From positions 276,707 to 340,706 of the forward strand of contig NZ_NESJ01000002.1 of NCBI RefSeq assembly GCF_003063645.1: a DNA stretch of 64,000 nucleotides. Reading direction: 5' to 3'. Under the pieces are notes generated by a model. That model did no database searches. It was not told the DNA's origin and was given only the letters and a program-made list of their open reading frames with translations. Position numbers and translations under genes: made by a program. This document shows positions 1 through 8,634 of this stretch, one piece after another. Position 1 is the first letter of the stretch. The number at the start of each line of letters is the position of its first letter. The DNA comes from Limnohabitans sp. 2KL-51. Its GTDB lineage: Bacteria; Pseudomonadota; Gammaproteobacteria; Burkholderiales; Burkholderiaceae_C.

Positions 1-1
1 G

Positions 2-601
2 GCACCCAAGGAATACACCGATTCAGAGGGTAAAAAGCAACAATCTCCCGGCGGAAAAGATCAAAACTACAACAATTTCACGTTCGAAGTGACACCGCAA
101 GAAGCTGCAACCATTGCGCTGGCTCAAAATTCCGGAAAAATTCGTGCTGTGCTCAGAAACATAGAAGATAAAAAACCTGTTGCGTTCAAAGATGTCAACA
201 CCAGAACATTGCTGAAAGTCGAGCAAAAAAATGCCGAAAGAAGAAAAATACTCGCTCAGACGCGTTTGCAGGACATCGCAGCCGAACAAGAAGTAACGGC
301 TAAAACTTTAAAGGACACATTAGGTCCACTCACAGATTTTAAGCCAACAGAACCCAAGGCAATCATCGAATTCATCATCGGAGGCATGGGCAGCACTGGC
401 AACACCGGTGGACCTTCACTGACCTCCAAAGAAGGTCCCGGTGCTGCGAAACCGGTTGACGGCAATGTGGCCCCCTCATCGGGCTCTGACAAACCTGCTG
501 GGTCTGCCGGACCTTCGCCAATGACCATGCTACAAAACATTCTCACCACCGGAAGTCCCGTGCAACGGCCGCTTGAACCTCCACCAAGAGCAAACAGATA
601 A
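2..601 (+). CDS. cpaB: Flp pilus assembly protein CpaB/RcpC, C-terminal part (5' end outside window)
   Basis: The reading frame is open to the left edge, so the true start lies upstream and only about 199 residues are visible. The segment around positions 77-175 reads FTFEVTPQEAATIALAQ then GKIRAVLRN, which matches the C-terminal strand pattern of CpaB/RcpC proteins (values of the type VTPxEAxxLALAxxxGxLxLxLR). CpaB is a periplasmic partner of the Tad secretin. After this the protein continues into a low-complexity Gly/Pro/Ser-rich tail of about 90 residues. The secretin gene follows 136 bp downstream. The family call rests on one motif plus context; the visible GTG at 89 is very unlikely to be the start. 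Confidence 0.75.
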   Translation, partial: APKEYTDSEGKKQQSPGGKDQNYNNFTFEVTPQEAATIALAQNSGKIRAVLRNIEDKKPVAFKDVNTRTLLKVEQKNAERRKILAQTRLQDIAAEQEVTAKTLKDTLGPLTDFKPTEPKAIIEFIIGGMGSTGNTGGPSLTSKEGPGAAKPVDGNVAPSSGSDKPAGSAGPSPMTMLQNILTTGSPVQRPLEPPPRANR

Positions 602-737
602 ACAAGATTTAAATCCGATGTTGTGAAACAATACCTGTACTATTTTTTTATTTTAAAAAAGTCCAATTCTTGTTTATTGCATAAATCTGAAAACTTGCCA
701 CAACCATCCTCAAAAAACAAACTTCATCAAACTCATA

Positions 738-2054
738 ATGTTACATAAACTTCAAATGAGATCTATTTTTGCAACACTCACGGTGATGCTGTCCATGACG
801 GCAATGTCAGCTTTTGGGCAAAGCAACGAAGGGGTGATCAACCTTGTTGTTGGTGAAGTGATGACGATGCCGACACCGGGTGACAACAAAATTGTCAGAG
901 TGGGTATAGGCAACGGTAAAATGTTTGAAGTTCGTGTTCTTGAAGAAGAAAAAAAATTAGTTTTCGTACCTCAAAATCCTGGCCGATCCAACATGATTCT
1001 TTGGACAAATGACGGTAAATGGAAAGAATATACAGTCAGAATTCTGCCATCAAACATCGATAATGACATTATCAGTATCAATGCCATGTTGAAAGGTATC
1101 AAAGGAGTAAAAGCAGAACGTGCTGGTGATTCAATATTGTTGCTAGGCACCACGCTCAAATCAAACATACCACGCATCAAATCCATTGCAGAATCTTTTC
1201 CTCTTGTCATCAACACCGTCAAAGATGAAGAGCTGGAAATGAAACGCATGGTCTACATGCGTGTGCAAATTGTTGAGATGAAAAAGAACCTCACTGAAAA
1301 CCTAGGGGTGCAATGGGATCTCAGTGCTGCGGGTCCATCGGTTGGTCTTGTGACACGTTCCTATGGAAGTTCTGCTTTTCGGCCGGGTATCATTCCCCCA
1401 GGTCTTCCTTCGGGAATTACTTCTGCAGGCCTTGGAAGCGGTTTGAACCCGGTATTGGCGCTGACATCGATCGTCAATTCGACAGTGAACCTTGCAGTAA
1501 ATAGCGGAGAGGCTTACGTGTTGGCGACCCCTGAACTCAGTACCCGAAGCGGTGGTAAGGCTGAATTCTTGGCCGGAGGTCAAATTCCAATGACGACACC
1601 GGGCGCTAACGGAGGCCCAGCGACCGTCACCTACAAAGACTATGGCATCAAACTGACCATAGAGCCGAGCGCGGACGAGTTCAACAACGTTTCTACCGTC
1701 TTGAATACTGAGATCAGCAGCGTGGACAGTGCCAATTCGGTGAACGGAAACCCGGGCTTTTTGACGCGCAAAACAAGTTCTGAATTCAATGTGCAAGCTG
1801 GTAAAACGATTGTGATATCGGGTTTGGTCAATTCTGAATTGTCAACGGCCGCCTCCAAAGTGCCTGGATTGAGTGAAATCCCAGTGCTCGGCGCATTGTT
1901 CAAGTCCAATAATTTTCGTGCTGGGCGCACTGACCTGGTGATCCTTGTGACACCTATGGTCATCGACCCTTCAGAGAACGCGATCAAGAAAGTGGCTGAT
2001 ATTCATGATCGAGTCTCTAAATCTTCGAAAGAAATGGGATTAATTTTGAAGTAA
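738..2054 (+). CDS. cpaC: Flp/Tad pilus outer-membrane secretin CpaC/RcpA
   Basis: This 438-residue protein has a signal peptide (hydrophobic core at residues 10-25, then SAFGQ). It continues with a pilus/BON-like N-terminal domain (residues about 30-175) and a secretin domain (about 220-430). Visible secretin marks are YVLATPELSTRSGGKAEFLAG, VTYKDYGIKLTIEP, and the C-terminal stretch VPGLSEIPVLGALF followed by RTDLVILVTP. Such proteins form the outer-membrane pore through which Flp fibres leave the cell. Length is normal to slightly short for the family. It lies just after cpaB and 4-21 bp before a secreted unknown, as expected for a tad operon. Confidence 0.93.
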   Translation: MLHKLQMRSIFATLTVMLSMTAMSAFGQSNEGVINLVVGEVMTMPTPGDNKIVRVGIGNGKMFEVRVLEEEKKLVFVPQNPGRSNMILWTNDGKWKEYTVRILPSNIDNDIISINAMLKGIKGVKAERAGDSILLLGTTLKSNIPRIKSIAESFPLVINTVKDEELEMKRMVYMRVQIVEMKKNLTENLGVQWDLSAAGPSVGLVTRSYGSSAFRPGIIPPGLPSGITSAGLGSGLNPVLALTSIVNSTVNLAVNSGEAYVLATPELSTRSGGKAEFLAGGQIPMTTPGANGGPATVTYKDYGIKLTIEPSADEFNNVSTVLNTEISSVDSANSVNGNPGFLTRKTSSEFNVQAGKTIVISGLVNSELSTAASKVPGLSEIPVLGALFKSNNFRAGRTDLVILVTPMVIDPSENAIKKVADIHDRVSKSSKEMGLILK

Positions 2055-2075
2055 GTTTTGGCAAGAGTTTACTGG

Positions 2076-2813
2076 ATGCCTTTCATTGTGCCTAAATTAC
2101 TGAATATTGCCGTACATTGGAGTGCATTTTTGGTCCTCATGCACTCACCCGTGGGGCATGCTCAACCCTTCGAAAAGACTTGTAAACTTGCACTCATCGA
2201 CAAAATAACCGCTTCGGACATCGCACCCTCTTTTACCCATAATGGGCAGACTCAACACATCAAAAAAATTGAAAGTCTTGAGGACAAGCAAAGCATTAAA
2301 AATGCCTATGTTGAAAAATGGCGGCATACTCAGCAAGAGCCTTTCAATGCCATGGTTGACGAAAACGGCCGTTGGTTGATTGTTTCAAAGGTCATCGGAT
2401 CGTGTTTTCATACCCTCCAACTTGACAAGTCTACATACAAAACGAGTGGCTATATTTCAACACTCAGACTTGAAACGGATAAAAATGCTGCCGTTGTAAA
2501 TTTGGGAAAGAATATACCTAAAATGTTTGGAAGTAATGTTGTTACGGATATTTCCCATTCTGACTCGTTAAAGAAAGGCCGTACCACGATCATTGAAAAC
2601 AAGTTTTCTCCTGATGCCAATGCAGAGTTTTACATCAGAACAGTTGGTGGTGACGGATGGGTCACCACAACCGATCATCGGGTTCCTGGCAAAAAAAATA
2701 ACCAAGATTCAAGAGCATTGACTTTTAACAAAAATCTCGAAACACAAATTATTGTCATTACCAAAGCACCCCAGGGCAGCCATGTGGTTATTCAATGGAT
2801 GGAAAAACCATAG
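2076..2813 (+). CDS. Secreted protein of unknown function in the tad locus
   Basis: I do not recognise a family. The frame opens with TTG at 2058, but ATG at 2076 gives a good signal peptide (hydrophobic LLNIAVHWSAFLVLM, then GHAQ as a likely cleavage site), so I chose it. The mature protein of about 215 residues is rich in Lys, Asp, Thr and Asn, has two or three Cys, and shows alternating hydrophobic residues that suggest beta structure (for example TQIIVITKAPQGSHVVIQW at the C-terminus). It follows the secretin closely and precedes a small prepilin, so a periplasmic or pilus-associated role such as a CpaD-like or pilotin-like accessory is possible. That is inferred from position only. Confidence 0.6.
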   Translation: MPFIVPKLLNIAVHWSAFLVLMHSPVGHAQPFEKTCKLALIDKITASDIAPSFTHNGQTQHIKKIESLEDKQSIKNAYVEKWRHTQQEPFNAMVDENGRWLIVSKVIGSCFHTLQLDKSTYKTSGYISTLRLETDKNAAVVNLGKNIPKMFGSNVVTDISHSDSLKKGRTTIIENKFSPDANAEFYIRTVGGDGWVTTTDHRVPGKKNNQDSRALTFNKNLETQIIVITKAPQGSHVVIQWMEKP

Positions 2814-2816
2814 TGT

Positions 2817-3059
2817 ATGGACAATAACAACACAAACGGACAAGTTCGTCGCCCGGTCTTTGTATTAAAAAAAATACAAAGCCAACGTGGGCAAGCGATG
2901 GTTGAATATTCTATAGTCATCATTTTTTGTGTCATGCTTTTGGTTTATAAAGGCTCTGACAACAAAATGGTCATCGTAGAATTGGCAAATGCTTTGAAAA
3001 ATTTTTACAATGCATTCGCATTTGCACTTTCATATTCTTCCACAATAATGCCCTTGTAG
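2817..3059 (+). CDS. Small Flp-type (class IVb) prepilin
   Basis: This 80-residue protein has a basic leader of about 25 residues followed by RGQAMVEYSIVIIF. Glycine precedes the cleavage point, Glu and Tyr stand at +5 and +6, and a hydrophobic stretch follows, which is the prepilin pattern of Flp pilins and TadE/F pseudopilins. The mature form would be about 55 residues, the usual Flp size. It starts 3 bp after the preceding stop. The hydrophobic segment is unusually short and is broken by KGSDNK, so it could be a minor pilin instead of the main Flp subunit. The second block has its own TadE-type proteins, so this is the only Flp candidate in the window. Confidence 0.72.
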   Translation: MDNNNTNGQVRRPVFVLKKIQSQRGQAMVEYSIVIIFCVMLLVYKGSDNKMVIVELANALKNFYNAFAFALSYSSTIMPL

Positions 3060-3151
3060 TGAACAGCTGACAAATCTATCAATTTCATGTGCTTTGCTTC
3101 AAAACAGCATTCAGACCCACGTTGAGCAGAAGTTGTAAAAATACAACCTTT

Positions 3152-4627
3152 ATGCGTTATTTAAAACGGGTCATGGCTTTAATGGCTCCGGCCTTTGCAT
3201 TACTAACCGGATGCGCCGACACCAACCTACTGCCACAAACACTGACGCTGGTCGAGTGCAGGATCCCCAAACTGCCTACAGCAGCACAATGCGGAACCAT
3301 TGAAGTTCCCGAAAACAGAGAAAACCCAGAAAGTCGCAAGATCACCATTGCTTTTGCGGTGCTGCGCGCCAGTACCTTAAAACCACTTCCAGACCCGTTG
3401 TTCATCCTGGCTGGGGGCCCAGGCCAAGCTGCCAGTTACCTTGGCCCGTTTGCAGCGAAACTCACCGACCTGCGCAAATCGCGTGACATCGTTTTGGTTG
3501 ATCAGCGCGGAACAGGGCGATCTTCCCCCCTGACGTGCGGCGCTTTTGCTTTCAACTCGGCAGCCATCAACAAACTCGATTGGGATCAGTCTCACAAAGC
3601 CGCGGACTGCGTCAAAGAACTTTTGGCTCAAGGCGTCGATGCAGCGCAATACACCACTTCAGAATGGGTCAAAGACCTCAATGCGGTCCGATTGGGGCTG
3701 GGCTATAAAAAGATAAATTTATGGGGAGGGTCTTACGGCACTCGGGTTGCGATCGAATACGCTCGGCGATATCCAGACCATGTTCGCAGCGCCATACTGG
3801 ACGGCGTCGTATCGCCTTCCATGCAAATCGGCTTGGACGTCTGGCAAACACGTGATGTCGCCTTGTCAAACATCATTGACAAGTGCAAAACCACCCGAGC
3901 ATGCCAGGCAAGGCACCCCGATCTGGGCGCAGCACTGGACACGATCAAAGCCAATCTTGGTGTCAACGGGAAAGAGGTTGTTCTCAATGACCCAAGGACA
4001 GGTCAATCGCAAAAGCACCACCTCAACTTTGACCACTTGATCAACGCGCTTCAGCAACTGACTTATTCCCCTGAGCTGTCCGCGTTGTTACCAGAGATCA
4101 TCAGAAGAGCTGCGGATGGCGACTATGGCCCCCTTTATGCCAGTGCGAACCAAGTCACCGCAGACCTCGCCAAACAAATGAACATTGCGCTCTACTATTC
4201 TGTAACTTGCTCTGATGATGTGCTTCGAATGGCACCAAGCAAGACGGCCGGCCCGACAACGCGCATCGGGTCAAATGCCCTGGCCCAACGCACTCTCGCG
4301 ATCTGTGAATCATGGCCCAAGGGCAAGATTCAAAACGACGCAGCGCAACCCTTGAGCAGTCATTTGCCGACGCTGATTTTGTCGGGTGGCTTGGATCCAG
4401 CCACTCCCCCTTCAAACGGCGCTGAGGTGGCCAGATCGCTGCCTTCCAGCCGACATATCATTGCGCGTGGATACGGCCACATTGTCTCTTCACACGCTTG
4501 CGGACCGAGACTTATCGCGGCATTTTTGGACCAACCTGATTTCTCCAAACTGCCAACCGCATGCGTTGACCATTTTGAAAAGAGCATCGGACCGGCGCTG
4601 TGGGCTGACAACCTCGGGGGGCAGTGA
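3152..4627 (+). CDS. TAP-like alpha/beta-hydrolase lipoprotein (tripeptidyl aminopeptidase family)
   Basis: The ATG at 3152 gives a clean lipoprotein signal (ALLTGC lipobox, about 21 residues), so I prefer it to the ATG at 3089. Family marks: the oxyanion segment FILAGGPGQAASY, DIVLVDQRGTGRSSPLTC, the nucleophile elbow WGGSYGTRVAIEYARRYPD (Ser), then DGVVSP. Near the C-terminus come GGLDPATPP (Asp region) and the terminal His in ARGYGHIVSSHACG. This is the proline-iminopeptidase/TAP architecture, about 490 residues, acting at the cell envelope on peptides or esters. Its stop overlaps the ABC ATPase start by one base (TGATG), so the three genes 3152-6573 look like one operon inserted between the two tad blocks. 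Confidence 0.88.
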   Translation: MRYLKRVMALMAPAFALLTGCADTNLLPQTLTLVECRIPKLPTAAQCGTIEVPENRENPESRKITIAFAVLRASTLKPLPDPLFILAGGPGQAASYLGPFAAKLTDLRKSRDIVLVDQRGTGRSSPLTCGAFAFNSAAINKLDWDQSHKAADCVKELLAQGVDAAQYTTSEWVKDLNAVRLGLGYKKINLWGGSYGTRVAIEYARRYPDHVRSAILDGVVSPSMQIGLDVWQTRDVALSNIIDKCKTTRACQARHPDLGAALDTIKANLGVNGKEVVLNDPRTGQSQKHHLNFDHLINALQQLTYSPELSALLPEIIRRAADGDYGPLYASANQVTADLAKQMNIALYYSVTCSDDVLRMAPSKTAGPTTRIGSNALAQRTLAICESWPKGKIQNDAAQPLSSHLPTLILSGGLDPATPPSNGAEVARSLPSSRHIIARGYGHIVSSHACGPRLIAAFLDQPDFSKLPTACVDHFEKSIGPALWADNLGGQ

Positions 4628-5370
4628 TGATCGATGTCAAGCACATCGTGAAGACCTTTGGTCGGCAGCGCGAAGTCAAGGCCATCAATGACGTCAGCTT
4701 CACCGCAGCCGACGGTGAGATTACCGGATTGCTGGGCCCCAACGGTGCAGGCAAGACGACACTCTTGCGGATTATCGCTACGCTCATGGCGCCCGATGGT
4801 GGTAGCGTTACCGTCGATGGTCGAGATGTTTTGGTCGATCACTTCACAATAAGGCGCAGCATTGGCGTTCTTTCCGATGCGCGCGGGATTTACCCTCGTC
4901 TCACGGCCCGCGAAAACATCCGTTACTTTGGGGCATTGCAGGGATTGTCTGGTGATGAACTGGAGGATCGAATTGAAGAGCTACTCCGTGCTTTGTCCAT
5001 TGTCGACATTGCGGACCGCAGAGCACATGGCTTCTCGCAGGGGGAGCGCATGAAAGTAGCCATTGCTCGCGCATTGGTGCATGACCCTCGGACCATACTG
5101 CTCGACGAGCCGACCAACGGACTCGATATCCAAAGCACCCGGTCGCTTCGTGATCTCCTTCGGGACCTGTGCGCAGATGGCAAGTGCCTGGTATTGAGCT
5201 CACACGTTATGCAAGAGGTGTCTGCGCTGTGCCACCGCATCGTGATCCTCGGCAACGGGCGCGTTGTTGCAGCAGGCACTGCCGACGAATTGCTCGAACA
5301 ATCAGGCGAGTCGACTCTGGAAAATGCATTCATGCACCTGCTTGAATCTCGCGCAGAAGTGTCGCCATAA
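4627..5370 (+). CDS. ABC transporter ATP-binding protein (NatA/CcmA-type exporter)
   Basis: The protein has 247 residues. Walker A is GLLGPNGAGKTTL, the Q-loop region follows, the signature is FSQGERMKVAIARAL, Walker B is TILLDEPTNGLD and the switch His is in LSSHVMQEV. The GTG at 4624 is also in frame, but ATG 4627 couples directly to the preceding stop. The sequence class is that of ABC-2 exporters such as the sodium exporter NatA. The partner permease starts immediately after the stop codon at 5371. The substrate is unknown; coupling with the hydrolase suggests export or envelope maintenance linked to peptide handling, which is inference. Confidence 0.93.
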   Translation: MIDVKHIVKTFGRQREVKAINDVSFTAADGEITGLLGPNGAGKTTLLRIIATLMAPDGGSVTVDGRDVLVDHFTIRRSIGVLSDARGIYPRLTARENIRYFGALQGLSGDELEDRIEELLRALSIVDIADRRAHGFSQGERMKVAIARALVHDPRTILLDEPTNGLDIQSTRSLRDLLRDLCADGKCLVLSSHVMQEVSALCHRIVILGNGRVVAAGTADELLEQSGESTLENAFMHLLESRAEVSP

Positions 5371-6573
5371 ATGTCCATCCCCAATCGTTCGGATTCGGCA
5401 TGCTCTCGCATGGGTGTCATCGCGCTCAAAGAGATCGTCGACCTCTTGCGCGACCGCCGAACCATGATTGTGACGGTCATCACCGCCATGGCCGCTGGGC
5501 CAGTGCTCATGCTCTTGGTGATCAATCTCATCGCAGGTCAGGCAAACAAGGCCCGTGATTTGCGTTTACCGATCATCGGTGCAACACACGCTCCAGCACT
5601 GGTTGCATTCCTCCAACGTCAACAGGTGGCCATCCTTGAGCCACCCGCAGATTTTGAAAGTAAGATCAAAAGCGGTGATCTGGACGTCGTCTTGGAAATC
5701 GATGCTGCCTTTGCAGATCGCGTTGCCAAAGGTGAGCCGGGCGTTATTCACCTTATCTATGATCGTTCGCGTGATCGGGCATTGCCCTCGATATACGAGC
5801 TAGAAAAACTTCTGCGCGCCTACAACCGCGAATGGGGCAGCGGACGATTACTCCTGAGGGGAATTGGCGAAGCCGTAGCCAACCCCATCGCGATTGAAGT
5901 GCGTGACCTCTCGACGCCACAAAGCTCGGGCGCTCTGGTTCTCTTTTTGATTGCTTACTACGGTTTATTTGCAGCCGTTATGGGCGGCATGGCCGCCGCC
6001 GTCGACACCATTGCGGGAGAGCGAGAACGCACCTCTTTGGAGCCTTTGCTGACAACTTCGGTCAGGCCACTGGAACTCGCAGCAGGAAAGTTGGCGTCAG
6101 TGGTCGTGCTCAACGCTTGCACCGTCACACTGACGCTCACAGGTTTTTACCTGATACTGGGTTTTGCACCACTGCCGGCTGTTGGGATTCCTTTTCTATT
6201 TGGACTCAGCGAATTGGTGAAGTTTTTTCTTGTACTGGCCCCTTTGATCCTGCTCATGCCGACTGTTTTTCTCTATCTTGGTGCGCGAGCACGATCGTAC
6301 AAGGAAGCGCAGTCAAACGTCGCACTGCTTTTTTTTGTTGCATCGTTGGCACCCATTGTGCAAATGTTCTTGCAAAAGAAAGAGCCCGCCTGGCTGAGCT
6401 GGGTCCCTGTATCGGGCCAGTACGGGCTGTTGTCGCGCGTGCTGCGAGGGGAGGCTTTACCCATTGCGGAGTTGCTGCAGTCCTACGCAATACCCGCCAT
6501 GCTGACACTCGTTGCATTGGTCAGCGTTGCGCGCTTGTTCGCACGTGAATCAGCGCTGGCCGCCAACCCTTAA
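5371..6573 (+). CDS. ABC-2 type transporter permease (NatB-like)
   Basis: This 400-residue membrane protein has the ABC-2/NatB layout. There is one transmembrane helix near the N-terminus (residues about 32-50, GPVLMLLVINLI) and a large extracytoplasmic domain of about 130 residues. Five or six helices follow in the C-terminal half (SGALVLFLIAYYGLFAAVMGG, LASVVVLNACTVTLTLTGFYLI, then others). The motif IAGERERTSLEPLLTTSVRPLELAAGKL is typical of NatB proteins. It begins directly at the ATPase stop, so the two are translationally coupled. No RNA hairpin with a T-run follows, but a 10-bp inverted repeat lies 18 bp downstream. Confidence 0.9.
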   Translation: MSIPNRSDSACSRMGVIALKEIVDLLRDRRTMIVTVITAMAAGPVLMLLVINLIAGQANKARDLRLPIIGATHAPALVAFLQRQQVAILEPPADFESKIKSGDLDVVLEIDAAFADRVAKGEPGVIHLIYDRSRDRALPSIYELEKLLRAYNREWGSGRLLLRGIGEAVANPIAIEVRDLSTPQSSGALVLFLIAYYGLFAAVMGGMAAAVDTIAGERERTSLEPLLTTSVRPLELAAGKLASVVVLNACTVTLTLTGFYLILGFAPLPAVGIPFLFGLSELVKFFLVLAPLILLMPTVFLYLGARARSYKEAQSNVALLFFVASLAPIVQMFLQKKEPAWLSWVPVSGQYGLLSRVLRGEALPIAELLQSYAIPAMLTLVALVSVARLFARESALAANP

Positions 6574-6590
6574 GGCAGACATGTTCGCAA

Positions 6591-6619
6591 CCATTGCCAA
6601 CCAAGCGTTTTGGCAATGG
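6591..6619. repeat. Perfect 10-bp inverted repeat (CCATTGCCAA / TTGGCAATGG)
   Basis: The arms are 6591-6600 and 6610-6619 with a 9-base loop. There is no T-run after it on either strand, so an intrinsic terminator is unlikely in the strict sense. The half-site ATTGCCAA recurs in a second inverted pair 190 bp downstream, which favours a regulatory role. Confidence 0.6.
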
Positions 6620-6710
6620 AAGGCTTGCTTGGCTGCGGCGCCCAACGCTGAACAGCGTGATTGACTTTAATCAGACTGCACAATTTTGTTCTGCACGACA
6701 AGCGCAGGGC

Positions 6711-6744
6711 TTGCGTGAAAAATCAGTTAGGTTTAAACTGATTT
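6711..6744 (+). promoter_or_regulatory. Candidate promoter with overlapping operator ahead of the tadA operon
   Basis: TTGCGT at 6711-6716 and TAAACT at 6734-6739 are separated by 17 bases, a fair sigma-70 spacing. The -10 element lies inside a perfect 9-bp inverted repeat, AAATCAGTT (6720-6728) and AACTGATTT (6736-6744), with a 7-base spacer. A dimeric regulator bound there would block the promoter. The rest of the 348-bp leader (6574-6921) contains no convincing gene. Confidence 0.45.
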
Positions 6745-6784
6745 CGATGGTTTTAGCAGTGTAAATTGATTCTTAAAACGGGAT

Positions 6785-6842
6785 ATTGCCAAAATCCTGC
6801 AAAACAACAAGTTCAAACCTTTTGGCAATCACGCCAATTGGC
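6785..6842. repeat. Inverted ATTGCCAAAA / TTTTGGCAAT pair and adjoining GCCAATTGGC palindrome
   Basis: ATTGCCAAAA at 6785-6794 faces TTTTGGCAAT at 6820-6829. The palindrome GCCAATTGGC follows at 6833-6842. Together with 6591-6619 this makes a cluster of TTGGC/GCCAA half-sites in the tadA leader. Possible operator array or structured 5' leader; function unknown. Confidence 0.5.
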
Positions 6843-6921
6843 TGCAAATGAACACAGGTCAGCATTGCCCAGCAGAGCCAATCAGTGTCGCTTTTTCATC
6901 CATCAACCCCTTGGGACCAAT

Positions 6922-8634
6922 ATGTTCGCCATAGAGTATCAAATTGGTAAAACCGAAAAAAAGGTGTCCTCCTGTGAGCTAGACCAGTGCACGGTTGGCA
7001 AAGCACCAGACAACTTGATTGTGCTGCGCGGCTGGTCGGTCGGGAAAAAGCACGCCACCATTTACAAAAGGTCCTCTCAAATTTACATCGAGGACCATGG
7101 TGCGATGAGTGGCACTGAGGTCAATGGCAAAGCTGTGAAGGGTGAATATGGACCGCTCACAGACAGTGACATGATCACGATTGGGGACAACTCTCTGAGG
7201 GTTTTTCTGGGTGACACGGCCTCGGTCAGCCCTACCCCCGCAGACAGGCCTGCAGATGTCTTGCCTACCGCGTCGGTGTCAACCCCTTCAGTGGCCGCTG
7301 AAAACAAAGCAGCGACCTCGCCAGAAACACAAACAGCCGATGAAATACTGTCTAATCAAGTCAAGTTGAACGATGCCAAAAGGTTTCTTCACAGCAAGCT
7401 CATAGAGCAGATGGACTTTCGACGCCTCGATGTGAGCGGGATGTCCGAGGACAGCCTTCGCGAAGTTGCCAAGGCGACGATTGAGGATGTGATCAAGCAG
7501 GCGAATTTTTCGGATCCGGACATTGATCTTAAATTCTTGGCCAGAGACCTCCTCAACGAGGTGGTTGGTTTAGGCCCGCTGGAAGAGCTTCTCGCGGACA
7601 ACGACATTTCCGAGATCATGGTGAACCGTTTTGACGAGATCTACATAGAGAAAAAAGGCCGTTTAACCAAGGCCGTCATCACGTTCAGCAACGACAAGGC
7701 TGTTCTGAGCGCGATTGAAAGAATTGTGGCGCCCTTGGGCCGACGCATTGACGAGAGTTCGCCCATGGTGGATGCCAGGCTGAAGGATGGCTCTCGGGTC
7801 AATGCGGTTATTCCGCCTTTGGCGCTCAAAGGTTGCAACATCACCATCCGAAAGTTTTCAAAGAATAAGCTGGTTGACAAAGACATGATCAACTATGGAT
7901 CAGTCACAACCGAGATGATGCAATTCCTGCAGATTGCGGTCCATCACGCGGCCAACATCATCATCTCTGGCGGCACCGGGTCGGGTAAAACCACCTTGCT
8001 CAACGTTCTGTCCAATTACATTCCGGACGATGAGCGCATTGTCACGGTAGAGGACGCTGCTGAATTGCAACTGGCCAAGCCCCACTTGATATCTTTGGAG
8101 TCCAGACCTCCGAACTCTGAGGGCAAAGGATCGGTTTCGATACGTGAGTTGGTGAAGAACTGTCTGCGAATGAGGCCTGACCGCATTGTGGTGGGCGAGT
8201 GCCGCGGAGGTGAAGCTTTGGACATGTTGCAGGCCATGAACACAGGGCATGATGGCTCCATGACGACCGCGCACGCGAACACCCCAAGGGATTGCATTGC
8301 CCGACTTGAGGTGATGACCTTGATGTCAGGCCTAGATTTACCGATCCGCGCTATTCGGGAGCAGATTTCATCAGCCGTTCACATGATTGTTCAGCAGAGT
8401 CGTTTCCCGGATGGCAGTCGAAAGATCACTCACATCACCGAGGTGGTCGGCATGGAGGGCGATATTGTTCAACTCCAGGACATTTTCCTCTTCAAGCAAG
8501 ACGGTTACGACGAAAAGGGAAAAATAAGGGGCAAATTCATAGCCACAGGAAATATTCCTGATTTTTGCCAGGATATGGCAAAGCGAGGATTGCCTGTTGA
8601 CCTTTCCATCTTCAGAGCGGAGAACAATCAATAA
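6922..8634 (+). CDS. tadA: Tad pilus secretion ATPase TadA/CpaF with N-terminal FHA domain
   Basis: I chose ATG 6922 because the FHA domain begins there; the upstream in-frame TTG at 6766 would add residues from the operator region. Residues 1-95 carry FHA marks (VGKAPDNLIVL, GWSVGKKHATIY, GTEVNGKAV). A linker rich in Pro/Ala/Thr follows, then the CpaF family domain: LGPLEELLADNDISEIMVN, the Walker A GGTGSGKTTLLNVLS, ERIVTVEDAAELQL, LRMRPDRIVVGECRGGEA and HDGSMTTAHANTPRD. The enzyme powers Flp assembly at the inner membrane. The FHA domain would bind phosphothreonine, suggesting control by a Ser/Thr kinase not seen here. Its stop overlaps the tadB start (TAATG). Confidence 0.95.
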   Translation: MFAIEYQIGKTEKKVSSCELDQCTVGKAPDNLIVLRGWSVGKKHATIYKRSSQIYIEDHGAMSGTEVNGKAVKGEYGPLTDSDMITIGDNSLRVFLGDTASVSPTPADRPADVLPTASVSTPSVAAENKAATSPETQTADEILSNQVKLNDAKRFLHSKLIEQMDFRRLDVSGMSEDSLREVAKATIEDVIKQANFSDPDIDLKFLARDLLNEVVGLGPLEELLADNDISEIMVNRFDEIYIEKKGRLTKAVITFSNDKAVLSAIERIVAPLGRRIDESSPMVDARLKDGSRVNAVIPPLALKGCNITIRKFSKNKLVDKDMINYGSVTTEMMQFLQIAVHHAANIIISGGTGSGKTTLLNVLSNYIPDDERIVTVEDAAELQLAKPHLISLESRPPNSEGKGSVSIRELVKNCLRMRPDRIVVGECRGGEALDMLQAMNTGHDGSMTTAHANTPRDCIARLEVMTLMSGLDLPIRAIREQISSAVHMIVQQSRFPDGSRKITHITEVVGMEGDIVQLQDIFLFKQDGYDEKGKIRGKFIATGNIPDFCQDMAKRGLPVDLSIFRAENNQ

